From Temnothorax longispinosus (taxonomy: Eukaryota; Arthropoda; Insecta; Hymenoptera; Formicidae), in assembly GCF_030848805.1 (NCBI RefSeq), contig NC_092359.1, forward strand, positions 5,197,001 to 5,261,000: a stretch of 64,000 bases of DNA, given 5' to 3'. The notes below the pieces were generated by a model that searched no databases, was not told where the DNA came from, and saw only the letters and a program-made list of their open reading frames with translations. The stretch's first letter is position 1, and each line of letters opens with the position of its first letter. Shown piece by piece: positions 1 to 13,865 of this stretch. The position numbers were made by a program, and so were the translations under genes.

Positions 1-3000
1 GCCGATTTCGCTGCCCGGATAGGAAAAGGGCGGCGGCGCGGTGGCGGTAGGAACGGTAAAGCCCTTCCACATGCGCGTGTTTGCTCATGCGGATGTGTAA
101 GTGGAATAAATTTCGCGGCAACAATTCGACGACGATCCCGCTCCAATCGGCGGATACGCGCGAGAGGATCCTTCGCCGGTTGCACGGCGGTCCCCGGGAC
201 CCAAACGACGATCCCCGCGCTTTATCGGGATCTCGGCTGGCTGATGGATTCGGCCCCATTCTGCTGTCGCGTTCTGCCCCAAATCTATTCCGTTTTATTG
301 CCCTTCTGATACATAAATTTTTATTCAATTTGATTTGCCGCCATTGCTATGGTAATAGGACGGGAAGGGGTGCGCGCACAACTTTGCTTTCCCTCCAAAT
401 CTCCCTCTCTCTTCCTCTCTTCCTTTCCCTCTTTCTCGCTTGTTCTCGTCTTTCCTTGTCGTCACTTCCACGACCCGCTTCCACTCTCTCCTCCTTTTTC
501 GCGATCAGCGATTACTTGAAAAGGACATTTCGCGGCTTTCGCTCACTCTAATGCGTCATTATAGCTCGGCGACCTTTCTGAAAGACGATGTTGTGTCATG
601 CGCATTAAAGTCTTTCAGATTTACGAAGCATAATGTTTTCACTTTTTTTTTTCTTCAAATTTTCTTCTAGCTTTGATACTTGCAATACCGAAGAAAGTAC
701 TTTGGAAAGCCGTGTACTTCTAAGCCATGTTAATTATTTTTACGCTAATTTTTTCTTGATTAATAGAAAAAACTAATTTTTGTATATCACAAAGAAGAAA
801 TGTGCACTCAGTACGAAGAGCTTGTTTTATTACACGACAATTTGAAAAATCAAGTCTTATTATGACACTCATGTACGATTCTACTTTTTTGTAAGCTTTT
901 ATAAGAAGATAGTATTTATTTCTTAAAAATATCTGCATATATTTTAACATTCTTTGTTTATATCTTTTGAATTAACTTTCTCATACTATAATACTCTTTG
1001 TCAATACGTCATTACAACAGCCTTTTAATCGTTTTACTAACAATTATTATTACTAATTGAAACTTTACTATAAGACGGGATTTATCGGAAGGCAGAATGT
1101 TAAAGAAGTGTTTCTCATGCATCTTAAAAAACGGGACGCGTTTTCCCGACTGATCGAGGCGTAAATAGTCGAGGAATCTCGCGGAAGATCGAATTTGGAT
1201 CGGTGCCCATGAAAAATCCTCCGCGATCGTCGTCGCCAGGAAATTCCGGGGTCCTTCGATTTTCACCGCGCGAAGTCGCGTCGGAGTGTCGGGGTGTTTA
1301 TCGGGTCGCTGCTGCCGGATTTTCGGTATGCGGTTCACGGAGAACAACCCATCCCTGGCCAGCCCGAGCTCCTACGTCGCCCCGCGGCCCTGACGCGCAG
1401 CACGTGACCCGTGGAGCCCCCGGAAGGGCCGTAGACAGAGTGGCGAATGGTGGAGGGTAGTCGGAGGCGCGAGGGAGGCTGCACGGAGCGGCACGTGACA
1501 CACATATTGCCTACCTTTCGGGAATCTCGAGCCAAAAGGCTTTTCTCCGTCCTCCTGCCGCGAGAGAGACGTAGTATGATAGAAAAACTAATCTACCAGA
1601 TTAAATCTCTAATTCGCACCCGCGGTTTTCTCGCGAAGATCACGACGGCCGATAGAGCTCGAGGCATTTATGAGAAAAGCCATCTTTTATCTCGCGGTCA
1701 CCGTGAATCAGTCAGCTTATTTTCATCGCACTCGCGAGGAAAGGAGAGAAAGGAAATAGAATAAAATGGAATAAGTATATTATATCTGAATTTTTTTTAA
1801 AGGAATAGAAAGAATTCCAGATATGCTATATGAAAGTATGAAATACAAAAGAATAATTACACACAGAATATTCTTTAACGATCTTTATTTTACCGACAAT
1901 CTGTCGATCTCTCAGTGCACAGTCGGTGTTTCGTTTATTAAAATCTATCCTAATACAAATAACTTTTTATTTGTAAGCTATTGCAAATAAGATTTCCCGA
2001 GATTTATTTAGCTCTTTTAAAAATTAATTGAATATTTAAAATATGAAATATATAAAAAAATTGTCAAGAAAATTAATGGCGCTTAGATTGATACTAATAT
2101 GGGAATTATTTCAAAATATGTATACTAGTGAACTGAAACGGCGAATTCGTGAGACGAATGTCGATGATTCAGAGCGACGACCATGCGATATATCGTCAGA
2201 GATGAGCAATATCGGATGGTAAGAGCGTAATTGAATTTGTTTGTTCGACGATTCTACTTTTTCTGCGGTGCGTCGACGTAAACTTGTTTTCCGATTAATC
2301 AACGTGTCACGGTGTATCTTTCCGCGGTTGCCTTACGTACGTCCTCGCGCCTTCGAGTTACGTAGCCGCTAACTTTATTCCATTAATATCGGCCGCGGCT
2401 GTTGACGCCCGGCTTTTTAGCGTACCCGAAACTTCGCGCAAAATAATTTATTCTCGCGTAGCTTTAACGCGCTGTAAAACATCTCGACTCGATGTTGTGA
2501 TAAAAAAACTGTTAAAAAGCCACCTGATAACAACATTCTTCTTTTTGCTTCTTTCACTAGAAACACCTTTTTTTAAACTAGTGCGAGTCATAAAAATTCC
2601 GATGTCACAAAAATATGAGCAATTAGAAAAAATAATTTGGCGATTTATTGGATTATGTTTAAAGCATCTTTATATGTATATATAAAGGTACGCATGATAA
2701 TCGGAGCTGGAATGTAGAATAACGTTCAAGAGGATTGCATGGCCAGACGCCAAAGCGCCTTAACGCTCGGCAACGTTCCTTACGTTTCTGAAACGCATTT
2801 CACCATGTTGCTTAAGTTAGGAGCCGCTGGATCGAGATTTGTATGTATTTATATTTTGTTATGCGCTTAATGCAAATTACTATCTGCCGGCTGGTTATTC
2901 AGCATGGAACAGCTCTCTTCGACCGTAAATCTTACTGATTATAGGACTTGCGATCTAGCATTTCAGTCTTATATATAATAACGACGATGATGGAGAAATT

Positions 3001-3625
3001 TAGCTGTTGCAAAGCGCAAATGAACCAAGTTCATAATTTATGAAGAGATAATGAACACATCATTTAAACTGACCGTAATTTGTAATATAATCAACAAAAA
3101 TCGCAATACACTGTTTAAAATAATTGCAAAATTATCATGGGTAGTAATATTGTTCTACATCCTTATTAAAGTCGTATATCAAAGGTAGGAATAAAAATTT
3201 CCAGTAAAGGTAGAAAATACGAGATAAGATTCGTTATTAAAGTACGGAATATAAAGTGAATCATGCAGATTGCAGACCTGGCGACCCTTGCGCTCTGCAA
3301 CATGCATTTGATGTCGCGACCGTGGAAACAATTCAGAGAAATAATGACTCCGTGAAGAATAACTCGGCCAAAATGAAATCATCTTCGATATCGTTGAGGA
3401 AAACAGGATGATTACATCCTCCGCAACATGGCCGACGAGGCCGGAAGCGTATTATCAAGTGAGTTTACGGATTAAATATTGAGGGCCGAGCCCAGAGATT
3501 TGACGGGCCATAATTTAATCCTTCTCATAATGTCGTATTCTATTAACGGCGGACGAGAATTGATGTACAAACCGGGATGAATTTTCCGCGCTTGATTTAC
3601 ATGAGAATATGAAATATGCATCTTT

Positions 3626-3627
<2 letters not shown>

Positions 3628-3703
<76 letters not shown>
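3628..3703. repeat. (CT)n microsatellite
   Basis: A near-perfect CT array of about 75 bp. The long ER-repeat open frame on the other strand is only this array translated. Confidence 0.95.
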
Positions 3704-3706
<3 letters not shown>

Positions 3707-6700
3707 CCTCCCTTTCCCCCCTTTCCCTTCTCTTTCATTCTATGATTAAAATATCGAAGCATAGTTTTACTGCTTCCCAACGGGCAAAATAATTTTCCAA
3801 GTAACCGAGTTTCGGCCGAACTTAGTTCTTAACGTAGATACATACGCAATCTTTCGTATAAATATAATTTTATTTTTGCAAATTTAGTTATTTTCTTGCG
3901 AAAAACATTTGAACGTAATTTATTCCTCAATCCGTGAAAGAGGTCTCTTTTTTCGTGTTACTTTTATTTGAATTTTAAAAAGATTTAAGTCATACGTAGA
4001 GCAGGAAAAGCTTGCGCATGTAAGTTGCGCATTAAATTCTTCGTGAAAAAATTGTTGAAAATGTATCTTGGAAAAGCGGAGACGGACGCTTTTAGATCTT
4101 CGAAATGCGTTGCCGTGCTGTGCTTCGAATTAAATCCTCGGCTGAAAATTAAAGCTTTTACTCGGGCTCGCCGAGGTTACGCTTTAATATCGCGAAACAT
4201 CGCGCGAAATAGCTAGTTTACGTCGGTCCGTTAAAGGGACTAATTGCGCGCGCGAATATACAAAAGTTCTTTAATTAAGCGAGACCACTGTTGCGGCAAA
4301 TCATTATCGCGATATTAGTAAAAAATTCGAGAACTCTAACTTGCGTTACGCGCAAAGCACCGGCAGAAGATTATTATACCGTTATACTGGATTTAATGCG
4401 AGGTGCTCTCGTTGTCAGCCGGATATTTCGAGAGGTTTTCCAGGCTGCAATTTTATACCGTATTAAGCCCGCAGAAGCGACCGCTATGAACGATGCCTCG
4501 TAAGGTTTTCATCAAAATTGAGAATCGTGTTACGGTAAATCCAACGTATGGGTATTAGCTTCGATAAATTACAGAAATCGATAGTATGAGAAGATAAATT
4601 CTTATATTCTAGTTAATTGTCGCTGAAGAAAAATTATGGTAGATTACAATAAAACACAATACATTCAGGCGGAGTAAACTGTCGCTGTAAGAATTGCATC
4701 ACGACAAGCTCACCCCGTCGCTTTTCGTCCTGTGACAAGGATAGATAAAATAAAGAACGATTCGCGCCGCTATTTGTTATCGGATGCATATCGATTATGA
4801 AGGCCGAGCGTGATAAAATATGGGTCGCGGCCGAAGACTGCGAGCGAGAGTGGGAATATAAGATTCATACGGGCCACCGTCATTGATCCTTATAATTCAT
4901 CGAAAGCCGTTCGAAGCACACTCGCGTGAGATATTACCACGGGAAGTAGAAACTGCAGGGAGAAAATAAGCAGTAGTAATAACAGCAGTAGAAAGTGTTT
5001 ATTGCTGTCCTAAAATAAGCCTTGTAAAAGAATAAGAGAAAATAAGCAATGAAAAATTCAGTAATGTATCTTAACAATGGCTATAACAGTAATTCATAGC
5101 CATTAATCTTTGCCTAGCGTAGAAAGGTAATTTAAAGTAAAATAAATATTGATAAAGTATTATATGCAGAAGATTAAGGAGTTAATTTTTGAGGACATTG
5201 AGCAAATTGAGTTTGTAAATAACGATAGATAAGTGAATCCCAAATAAAAGGTGCGCCGTTACAGAAGAAACATCAATAGCTATATTGATAAATGTTAAAA
5301 AAATTTAAATATAATTAATAAAAGATGTGATAAGCTAATATAGATAAAGGGAAACGTGCGGAAGGAATTCTGGCGATTACCAGAAATAGACAGGATCGCC
5401 TTCTTTTTCTTGCAAGGGGGACGTGGAAGATGGTGGGGTTGGATCCCGGGCCAAGACAATTCAATAAGCTCGGCGGAGTGTGGATTTTTCTGATTAGCCG
5501 GCGAAGTTGGATGGGTGGCCGTGCGTGATCGTCCTGCCGAAACGTCGGCGGCCGCCGCAGGAAGGGCCGCGTTTACTTTAAAAGTTCAAACGCGCGTCTC
5601 GAGCCGCTCGGCTATTCGTGTCATGCCCGGAGAAGTGCACTCAACATCTCCGACCCGGAGGGCCGAGTTTCAATCGGTGTCGAAGCGCCGCTTCGTGAGC
5701 CGCTTGCAGTCTTCGCCATCTCGGTTCCATCGATCGTTCTAGTGAACGATTTAATTGTGACATCGTCACCTCTCGTTTGAAATTATAGTGTAATCGTGAA
5801 ATCGGTATCATAGTCGATGATAGGAAGTATTAAAGACTAGTTATAATGGAACTTTTATTTATATATATAAAAAATTTCATATTTTTAATTTTTTAATTCT
5901 TATACTTATAATATTATATTATTATAAATAATTATTAGAGGGAATATTCTTTCATCCATTTTTGGAACAAATCTATATTATAATTCAGTATCCCGAAATA
6001 TGCGGGACCACGGCTCCTTCAACGAGTAATCAGGGTGTCTTTTCGGCCGCGTCTCGAGATGGCCAGATATATCGAACAATCAAGGGATAGCTAGAGTAAG
6101 GAGCGGGGAGGTATAAGCTTTGAGAGTTAGGCGGCGGCTCGGCTCCAAGAAACTAGGAAAGCTGACGTTTCGCTTACGTGCAGAAACTGGCAAGCACGTG
6201 GATATATTCTCTCGTCTAAATGGATTTATCGAGCGAGCATCGAGAGCCTCCCCCATTGAAAACGACGAAAATTGAACGGACGTACGCAAAAAAAAAGGAG
6301 GATGAGATCGAGAGACGGAACTCTCGAGTTTTACCATCGCGCTCGCGACGTCGCAGTGAGCCGGTTTTTCCGGACGCGCGCGAGATAGTCTCGACGGGAA
6401 AACGCGTTCCGTGACTCAATCTGGAGATCGTCCATCCGTTGACTTTGATAAACGAACATGGCGCGGGCGATTCTTACCGTAGGAAAGTTTCGTCCGGCTC
6501 GGGACAACCCCGAAATTCGTGAGGGCGAGCCAACACATTAGGTCAGCCTGCGATGTTTCAGCGAAACGCTAACGTTCACGTAATCACTCACCCTAAGGTA
6601 GAAGAGAACCAACTTTTGGAAAATTAAATTTATCTAGGTTGCGAAATAGAATGTAGCAACGCGAGTTCATAAATATTATTTGTACACGTATATATTTACC

Positions 6701-6971
6701 ATTATTTTAGAGCGATTGTTTTTTATTCAAGATTTTATCACACATGCGGCGCACAGAAAACGTTTGTTGTGAAAAAATTGTTAAAGTAGTATTTAAACTT
6801 CTAGTTTAGCTCAAATGCTTCTAAAAGTCCAAAAATATTCTCGTAAGATTTTTAATTACTTTATCCAGATAAAAATTGCGACTTTATAAGATATGTAAAA
6901 GATTTATATATGTATTTAGATGTATATCCGCTTGGAGGATCCTGTAAATGGCCATTCGAGCGAAGGACAGG

Positions 6972-6974
<3 letters not shown>

Positions 6975-7012
<38 letters not shown>
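6975..7012. repeat. (GA)n microsatellite
   Basis: A pure GA array of about 38 bp in gene-free DNA. Confidence 0.95.
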
Positions 7013-7017
<5 letters not shown>

Positions 7018-8759
7018 TCACGGAATGAAACATGTCGATATCGAAATTCGGTTAACTACTAGTGTTCGCAGCCGCAACGACGGGCGGCGGCCACTGACAA
7101 GACAGGAACGCCGGCAATTAATGGGAGGTGGGACTTAATTAGTACAATCTCAACAACGTCCACCTACCCGCGTCCTTTCTCGTTGTGTCCCTAAATACCG
7201 CCTGTTATGGGACATTCTCGTGGGGATAAGGTAATGTTCTCTCGGAAACCCGACTAAACGTGATCCTAACGAAGCCACATACTAAAACCTATGATTATTC
7301 AAGAAATAATATCTCATACGTAAATTTCTATCTGGAAAAGTATTACATTTTTTTACATGATAAACAGGATATTCCATCGACATCTCCTTCGTTTGCTGTT
7401 TCTTCGACCGACTTAAAATCGAATTAGTAAAAATTTCGCACATTAAACTTGAGACTTGCAAATAGACAACATATACATGTATGTACATATAATAAAACTT
7501 ACAGTGAATTTGAACTATTTTTGTATCGCTGTTATTTTAAGTTCTATTAAACTCTCAAAAATTTCCACGGTATAATATGATCAAGACTTTTTTTAATGAT
7601 AACATAATTATTAAAAATGAGAATATGGTATTTTTGAAGGGGTATGCAATAACTTACATTTCTCTTTTGCAATAAAGATTTTAAGAATTAAAATCAAAGA
7701 GAACGAGGACGTTACAAGTCTCTTCGCCTTCTCGCGCTAGCCGCTAATTAAACCAGTTTGATAAGGTGTCGCGCACTCGAGTCTTTCTGCAGTCCGACCG
7801 CATCACGTGGACGCGTAACAGTCGCTATTCCAATCGTCATAAATTGTCGCGCTGAACGTGACGATCGTACCGAATAGCCAATACACCCCGCGCGATTCTG
7901 TCATTCGACCCTCGTAGCCGCCGCTACCGGGTGCTACGTAACCAACGGACCCCTTTTCCCGGGACTTTTGACCACCGATTCATCTCTGCCATGCTGCGTT
8001 ATCGATCCGCCGGAAACGTGCCAAGGTTGCATCCAAGCTATCCATGGTTATCATGAAGCGTCGCATAATGCACCCTTTAAATCCTCTCCACTATTTCCCA
8101 ACCCTCGATGACGTCTTTGGAATGACTTTTGCGCGACTAAAATTTAGTATTTAGGTAAAACGATCTTTCCTCGCCTAACGATTTTAGAAATGATTTCAGA
8201 AATTCTTAATCAAAATCTATAAGCAGTTTCCCGGATTTCCAATCGACTTTAGATTAGGAAATTTGTAGACAAGGACGAGACTATATGGAAAAATATTTTT
8301 TCTCACGAATATCTCTCACCAAATTAGGTAGATTCATTTAAACGGCAGACGCGTTATTATTCGACGGTGATTAGCATAATCGGACGGTCCGTGTAACACG
8401 TACGGCAAATAGACAAAACGCGACGGGCGATGCCAATTAGCAGGTGCCGACGTTAATGCAAATGGCGGCATTAGCCGATAATACCGGGGGTAATATTATT
8501 ATTTCACGGCAATAATATCAGCGTAATTCATTCGGCTTAATCAAGAACATTACTGCCACGAGAAGCGCAAATCTATTTTACCGTCGATAAATTCGTGCGC
8601 ACCTATGCAAACGTAATGTACTACCCAGTGAACCTCGAGTCAAATTGCGGGATTGTTCGCCAAAATTCGCGAGACTGTTGCGTGAAGTTTATATAGAATA
8701 ATCAACAACGATGTTGTAAGAAGATTATCGGAAATACATGTATGCAACAACATAACACA

Positions 8760-8761
<2 letters not shown>

Positions 8762-8806
<45 letters not shown>
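8762..8806. repeat. (CT)n microsatellite
   Basis: A pure CT array of about 45 bp grading into C-rich pyrimidine sequence. Confidence 0.95.
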
Positions 8807-8808
<2 letters not shown>

Positions 8809-9864
8809 CCTTCCTCCCTCTCCCTCTCCCTCTCTCTTTTATAAAATTATAAAATTATATCGGAGAAATAAAACACTTAATAATAGAATGTAATAGAACT
8901 TATATAATAATTATATATTATCTAATATATAATAATTATTTGATAATTGGAATAATTTTTCTAATAATATTTAATAATAACAACCTCTCTTTAATGATAG
9001 AAATAATTGCTATCGCAGAGTAAAACTCTTTGTGCAACAAACTATAATAATTTTCGGGAGGTTCTTATTTCTTGACGAGACATAATCTTGGGCTGGAATA
9101 TCAGGGGAGGATCTGTGACGAATCTGTCCCAAAGTTACAACGCGAATCATAACTTGCACATTCACCTAATCGCGTTACATGGCGCGCTCGCTCGACAATC
9201 AGAATACGCTCTGGTTCTCGTTACGTAAACCATAATCGATCGCACCGCAGTCACTGACGTCACTGGCTGACCATCGTTATGACCGACACTGAATCTTTTT
9301 TCGAGCACCAAAACCAGATACCGCGCGATATGGTATTTCTATGCAATACGCGAGATTGCACCTGCAGCCGAATACGTCACCGATCGCCGCGCAACCGGGC
9401 ACCGGTCGGCGGCCCGCACACCGGAAATAGACTCTGTAACCGGAGAACTTATTTCTGGAAACATGGCCGCGGTTGTACGTGGGGTCCTATTTCGGGCTCG
9501 AAAACAGCGTCCAGCCGCTGTTGCGTCCTCTTCCTCGCCCGCTCGCCCGTTTTCTTCCGTGTCTTGCCCTCCTCGGCGCTGCAATCAAATCGAGCGATTG
9601 AAAATCAAAGGGAACAAATGGAAAATCTGACGCGATTAATCATTAATATGTAAATGATAATTTAGCGAAAAGATATGATATCAGCTATCAACTCGGGCGA
9701 TACGAAGAGGGATACGAAGATACGACGAGGTCTCTGTCATCGCGCTAAGAATGACGAAAGAGCTCGTGAGGGTAATAAAAGTGGTGACCACATGGTAGCG
9801 GCAAAGCCATAAATAGAGGCCGCGGAGGACCATATGTACGTGGAATGATGCCTGAGCCATATCG

Positions 9865-10275
9865 GTGTTGGTTACGCGAAAGCAATCTATTTCTGGCGGC
9901 TGGCTGCTGCCGATCCCAGAATCCATAGCGCGGAAGACGCAAGCCCGCAAAATTTTATCTTCGCACCGTTTATTACTAACTCCTTCACGCGGCACTATTA
10001 TCTTCTCTGCCATTATCCTTTCGATCCTTGTTCCTATCCTCGCCCTTTCCGATCATCACGAGTCTCCGTTTTCGTCAACGTCGACGACAACTCCGGAAAT
10101 CCCTCGATTCTCCGACGATGACTTCCTCCTCGCGACGACTCACCAAGACGCAGCTCCATACTTCTTTACATTCCATACGTCACATTCACTATGGGAAGTA
10201 AGGAAGCACGGAACGGTCGCCCGGTACTACAGGCAAAGCTTAGGTCATCCAAGTTCCGACTTGCTCTCGAAGTGA
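9865..10275 (+). other. ORF of doubtful status with a hydrophobic N-terminal segment
   Basis: A 136-codon frame whose residues from about 45 (TIIFSAIILSILVPILALSD) look like a signal peptide or membrane helix, followed by a Ser/Thr/Pro-rich stretch (SSTSTTTPEIPRFSDDDF). No family is recognised and no clear donor is assigned. It overlaps a 248-codon minus-strand frame (10166-10912) of arginine/serine-rich composition. In this GC-rich island long chance frames are expected. A secreted-peptide first exon is possible but unproven. Confidence 0.15.
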
Positions 10276-10739
10276 GAGCTTTTCTATTTCGTCCCAACTG
10301 CTGCCGGATACGACACTTCTCGCAACAATCTCCCTTTGCGAATGCACCGGTATTACGTAATTCGTACTGCGGATCCTGAAAGATCCTGAAACACACTCCA
10401 ACGAGGAGTACCTGGCGCGTCGGGAGCGCTGGTACCCCCTCGTACCCCGGAAGTTCCTTTCGGCTCAGCACCTGGTTCCTTCCAACAGGGAAATTATTAC
10501 TTGGCGGCCGATCATCGAGAAAGTTCCTGACTTCCTCGAGACTTCGAATCCTGCCAACCCGGGTGACCGCTTCGGACTGAATGCTACCAAAGCTTCTAGC
10601 ACGGTCTCTTCGGAACGAGCCCTCTAAAAATGGCTGCACAGATCCCATTGGCCTTTCCTCTCGAGTGACGAGAGGAGCCGACACCCCCCTCGTCGTCGTC
10701 GTGTGCAGATGTAAGCTTACACTCGAGACGGCTACCATG

Positions 10740-10785
10740 CGACGGCTCGGCTCGGCTCGGCTCGGCTCAGCTTCTCGGCTCCCTC
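10740..10785. repeat. GGCTC pentanucleotide repeat
   Basis: Four to five tandem CGGCT/GGCTC units, then imperfect copies. Short and CpG-rich. Confidence 0.7.
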
Positions 10786-11103
10786 GCGTAGCGCCTCGCC
10801 GCGCCAAATTTGTCTTTACCCGAAAATAGTCAGTCCCACGGCTGCCACCACATGGTGTGACTATTCCTGGTCCAGACTCGAGTGATAACTTACCCAGGCC
10901 TCTCTGTCTCATTCCTCTCCTCCTCCTTCTCCTTCATCTTCTTCTCCTCCTACCCTTCGTTTTCTTTATCTTCATGTTCTTCTCCGCTTTCTTCTGCTTC
11001 TGTGCCGTACAAAGGCGTGCACGTGATCTCTCGTGTCTTTTGGTAGACGCAAACCAAAGGTGGACATTCAAAGCGGAGTGGAGAGCTTCGTTACATGGCA
11101 CAG

Positions 11104-11215
11104 TAATTTATTGCGAAAAATATCACCTCAGCCAGGATTCGAATCTGAACCTTCCTACATTCTGTACGGGCGTCTAAACCATTGAGACGTGTAGTGATAT
11201 TTATCGCAATAAATT
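11104..11215. mobile_element. 112-bp inverted-repeat element with tRNA-like pol III boxes
   Basis: TAATTTATTGCGAAAAATAT plus CAC (11104-11126) and GTGATATTTATCGCAATAAA plus TT (11194-11215) form terminal inverted repeats with few mismatches. On the minus strand the interior holds TGGTTTAGACGC (A-box-like, about 11172-11183) and GATTCGAATCC (B-box-like, about 11135-11145), as in a tRNA gene or tRNA-derived SINE. The tRNA cloverleaf does not close. It may be a degenerate tRNA-derived unit carried in a foldback. Confidence 0.55.
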
Positions 11216-12491
11216 TAAGGTGTTGAAGTGAATAAACAATAATAAGATCGACACCAATCTTTTTTAAGTTAACGGTATATAATCAAATCAGTAACTTCTA
11301 CTTCACCAGTGAATAATTAACAGAAAAGATTTTTTTATTTGACCTAATTGGCTGTCTTTATTAATTAAAATCTCATGGTCGAAACGACGTGGCGATTATA
11401 ACTGATCAAAATCAATGGTATTCGTGACAATTATAATTAATAAAAATAGCAAGTTAAGTCAAATAAAGAAAATTTTTTTTAATCTTCACTTTTTTGATAA
11501 AGTTAATGATCCTTATAAAAGATTATTTGAATACCATTTTATAACGAATTTAAAATTAAAAATTCCTGCAAAAGAAGCAGTTAATTTTATGAATTTCTCT
11601 GTGATGAAACACCGCGCGTAACTCAATATTTTTACTTACCTCGCGTCGTAATCAGACATGACACAAGGAAAGTTCTAAGCGACAAAAATAAAAGTTTCAA
11701 GAAAAGTTGTGTTTAAAAAAAAATCCTTTTTTACCCATTTGAAATACATACACCTTATGTTTATCTCGCATTTTACAAATGCTTTCGCAATTGAAATCTT
11801 TATATATATAGTCTTTAGTAGCGCTATCGTGCTTGACATTCAGTGATTTCTTCACCAAAAAGTGACTTTTTGAAGATATCATTACGTCAGCAGCCGTGTT
11901 GATGTTAACTCTATACCTCATCGTCAACGATTACACTCACCATATATCGACCAGATTGTAAATCCGACGTAACGGTATGTCGCGATATTTCGGGGGTGGG
12001 ACATTTGGCAGCTGCCATTGGCGACCAAGCAGATGTCTAATTTCTGGTGAATTTCTTCGTGCGAAAACAAAGTTGGACCGCTGTCGACGTTAATTCTCGA
12101 GGTGTCGCGCCGTCGATCGTTAACACGATCGTTATCGGCAACGATCAACGTCAATGACGATTCTCTCCCGGTACTAATGGCGTTACGGTCGTGGACACCG
12201 TTAACAACGATGATAAATACAGTATCGTAAATGCGCGAAAGCTGAATTACAGGATCATACGTCTCGCGGTATTATTTATAGAAAGATATGCGCGACGATA
12301 ATGGCTGCTGGCGTGCGGCCAGTGCCTCTGCGATTTTAGTATCGCGCACAGAGCGCGGCGATTAATATCAATTTTACACTTTACTATACTCGTCGTCGTT
12401 TATGTCACCGATCGATCACGCGACTACCTTGTAATCGCTTGCCTCTTGCATTATACCGTCGACGAATCTCCGCGTTGTAGTGCAAACCTTT

Positions 12492-12493
<2 letters not shown>

Positions 12494-12529
<36 letters not shown>
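12494..12529. repeat. (GA)n microsatellite
   Basis: A pure GA array of about 36 bp. Confidence 0.95.
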
Positions 12530-12532
<3 letters not shown>

Positions 12533-13497
12533 TGCCAATGAATCGCGGAACGTCGCGCGGAAATCAGATGGCTCTCATGAATGAGACTCGAGCTACGGGA
12601 TCAGCGCAAACTCGGTCCCACTATATTTGCGATATATCGTCCTCGTATCATCACGCTTCGCATACATCGTTGCAATTCGGTCAAGAATGCTGTTTTGATG
12701 ATGTGATACCGAAATACATCCCGACAAACAGCCTCGCTGAGCGGCGTTGCAAATTCTCCGGCTCCCAAGTGGCGCGAGTCCAATTTTCGCGTTGCAGGAA
12801 AACGGCAGAAAAATGTAACGATAATTCTTATTTGAAAATCCTCTTGATATCCCACTTTGGGACCTACAAATCCTCTGTGTTCGGTGTGTTTATGTAAAAA
12901 ACGCGCCGGTGTCGAGAATAATTTTCCAAGAAACTTTTACATTTTATTAGAAATGCCAAAATAAACTTACATCACTTGACAGTTAATGGACTTCTCAAGC
13001 ATGATTTATTTTATAACATTTTTTATGAAAAATGTATATAACGGATTTTGCGTCATCGGGATATCAATCCGGATAGCGGAGATTAGAAAACTTGTCACCT
13101 AGCTTGTCGACACGTTACAACACATCTCGCTCCACTGCCTAACAGTCTGCGGAGACGCTCGTGGATCCTCACGCAAGTTGAACGTCCAACTTCCCTTCGC
13201 GGCATTAGCTGCTTGCGCGTCTGTCAACGACAGATTCCTCGGTGAATTCGGAATCCATTTTTCCCGGGGAGAAGTTTAACGGAGCGCTCGGGCTGCATAT
13301 CTCGCACGTACGATATAAACTTACGGTGTCACTTCTACCGGGCGACTTTCCGAGACGAAGAACTTGGTCGCGACGGCCGACTCTCTGGCGTCTAAAATTA
13401 CTGGCAGCCGAAGACGTTGCACATCCGCGAAAGTCGACGCGGTCCGGTGAGCCGTGCGAAACGAGTCTACGCGCTAATACCGTCTCTATTTTTGGGC

Positions 13498-13576
13498 GTC
13501 GTCGTCGTTGTCGTCGTCGTTTGTCGTCGTCGGCATCGGCGTCGGCGTCGGCATCGGCATCAGCGTCGGCGTCATG
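13498..13576. repeat. GTC/GGC trinucleotide-rich tract
   Basis: An imperfect (GTC)n followed by CATCGGCGTCGG hexamer-like units. The open frames across it (Asp-Ala repeats on the minus strand, Val and Arg runs on the plus strand) are repeat translations, not proteins. Confidence 0.85.
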
Positions 13577-13692
13577 ACGGAGATGACTTTCGAAAGCGCA
13601 AGAAAAGGAGTAAACGAGAAAATGTCGCTGCTTTTTCTGACCTTGCACCCGAGGATTATTCGGAATTGGCAAAGTTTACTTGAATGAACAGA

Positions 13693-13865
13693 TAGAGTAA
13701 GGTGGGGCTATTTGAATTAGTTAAAGGAAAAATCGGGTAAAAAATTTTCAAGATAAAATCAAAGAGGCCCTCCCTATTTTGAAAATTGAAAAGCTCTTCC
13801 CCGTCTTTAAATGTTATCCGATTTTTCTTTTTCTCTCTGACCCAAATAGCCCCTCCTTACCCTAT
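13693..13865. mobile_element. 173-bp MITE with AGRGTAAGGNGGGGCTATTTG termini
   Basis: AGAGTAAGGTGGGGCTATTT (from 13694) and the complement at 13845-13864 (AAATAGCCCCTCCTTACCCT) are the ends, each flanked by TA. Inner arms also pair (AAAATCGGGTAA / TTATCCGATTTT; CCTATTTTGAAAATTGAAAA is near-palindromic). Non-coding; a TA duplication would suit a mariner-type MITE. Confidence 0.75.

Noticed and set aside
3472..3780. Open frame with a long Glu-Arg repeat
   Set aside because: It is the translation of the CT microsatellite; no coding signature on either side.
10166..10912. 248-codon minus-strand open frame, the longest in the gene-free part
   Set aside because: Arginine/serine-rich composition expected of chance frames in CpG-rich DNA, no recognisable domain, and it overlaps another frame of equal plausibility.
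13205..13672. Minus-strand frame with an Asp-Ala repeat
   Set aside because: Translation of the trinucleotide-rich tract at 13498-13576.
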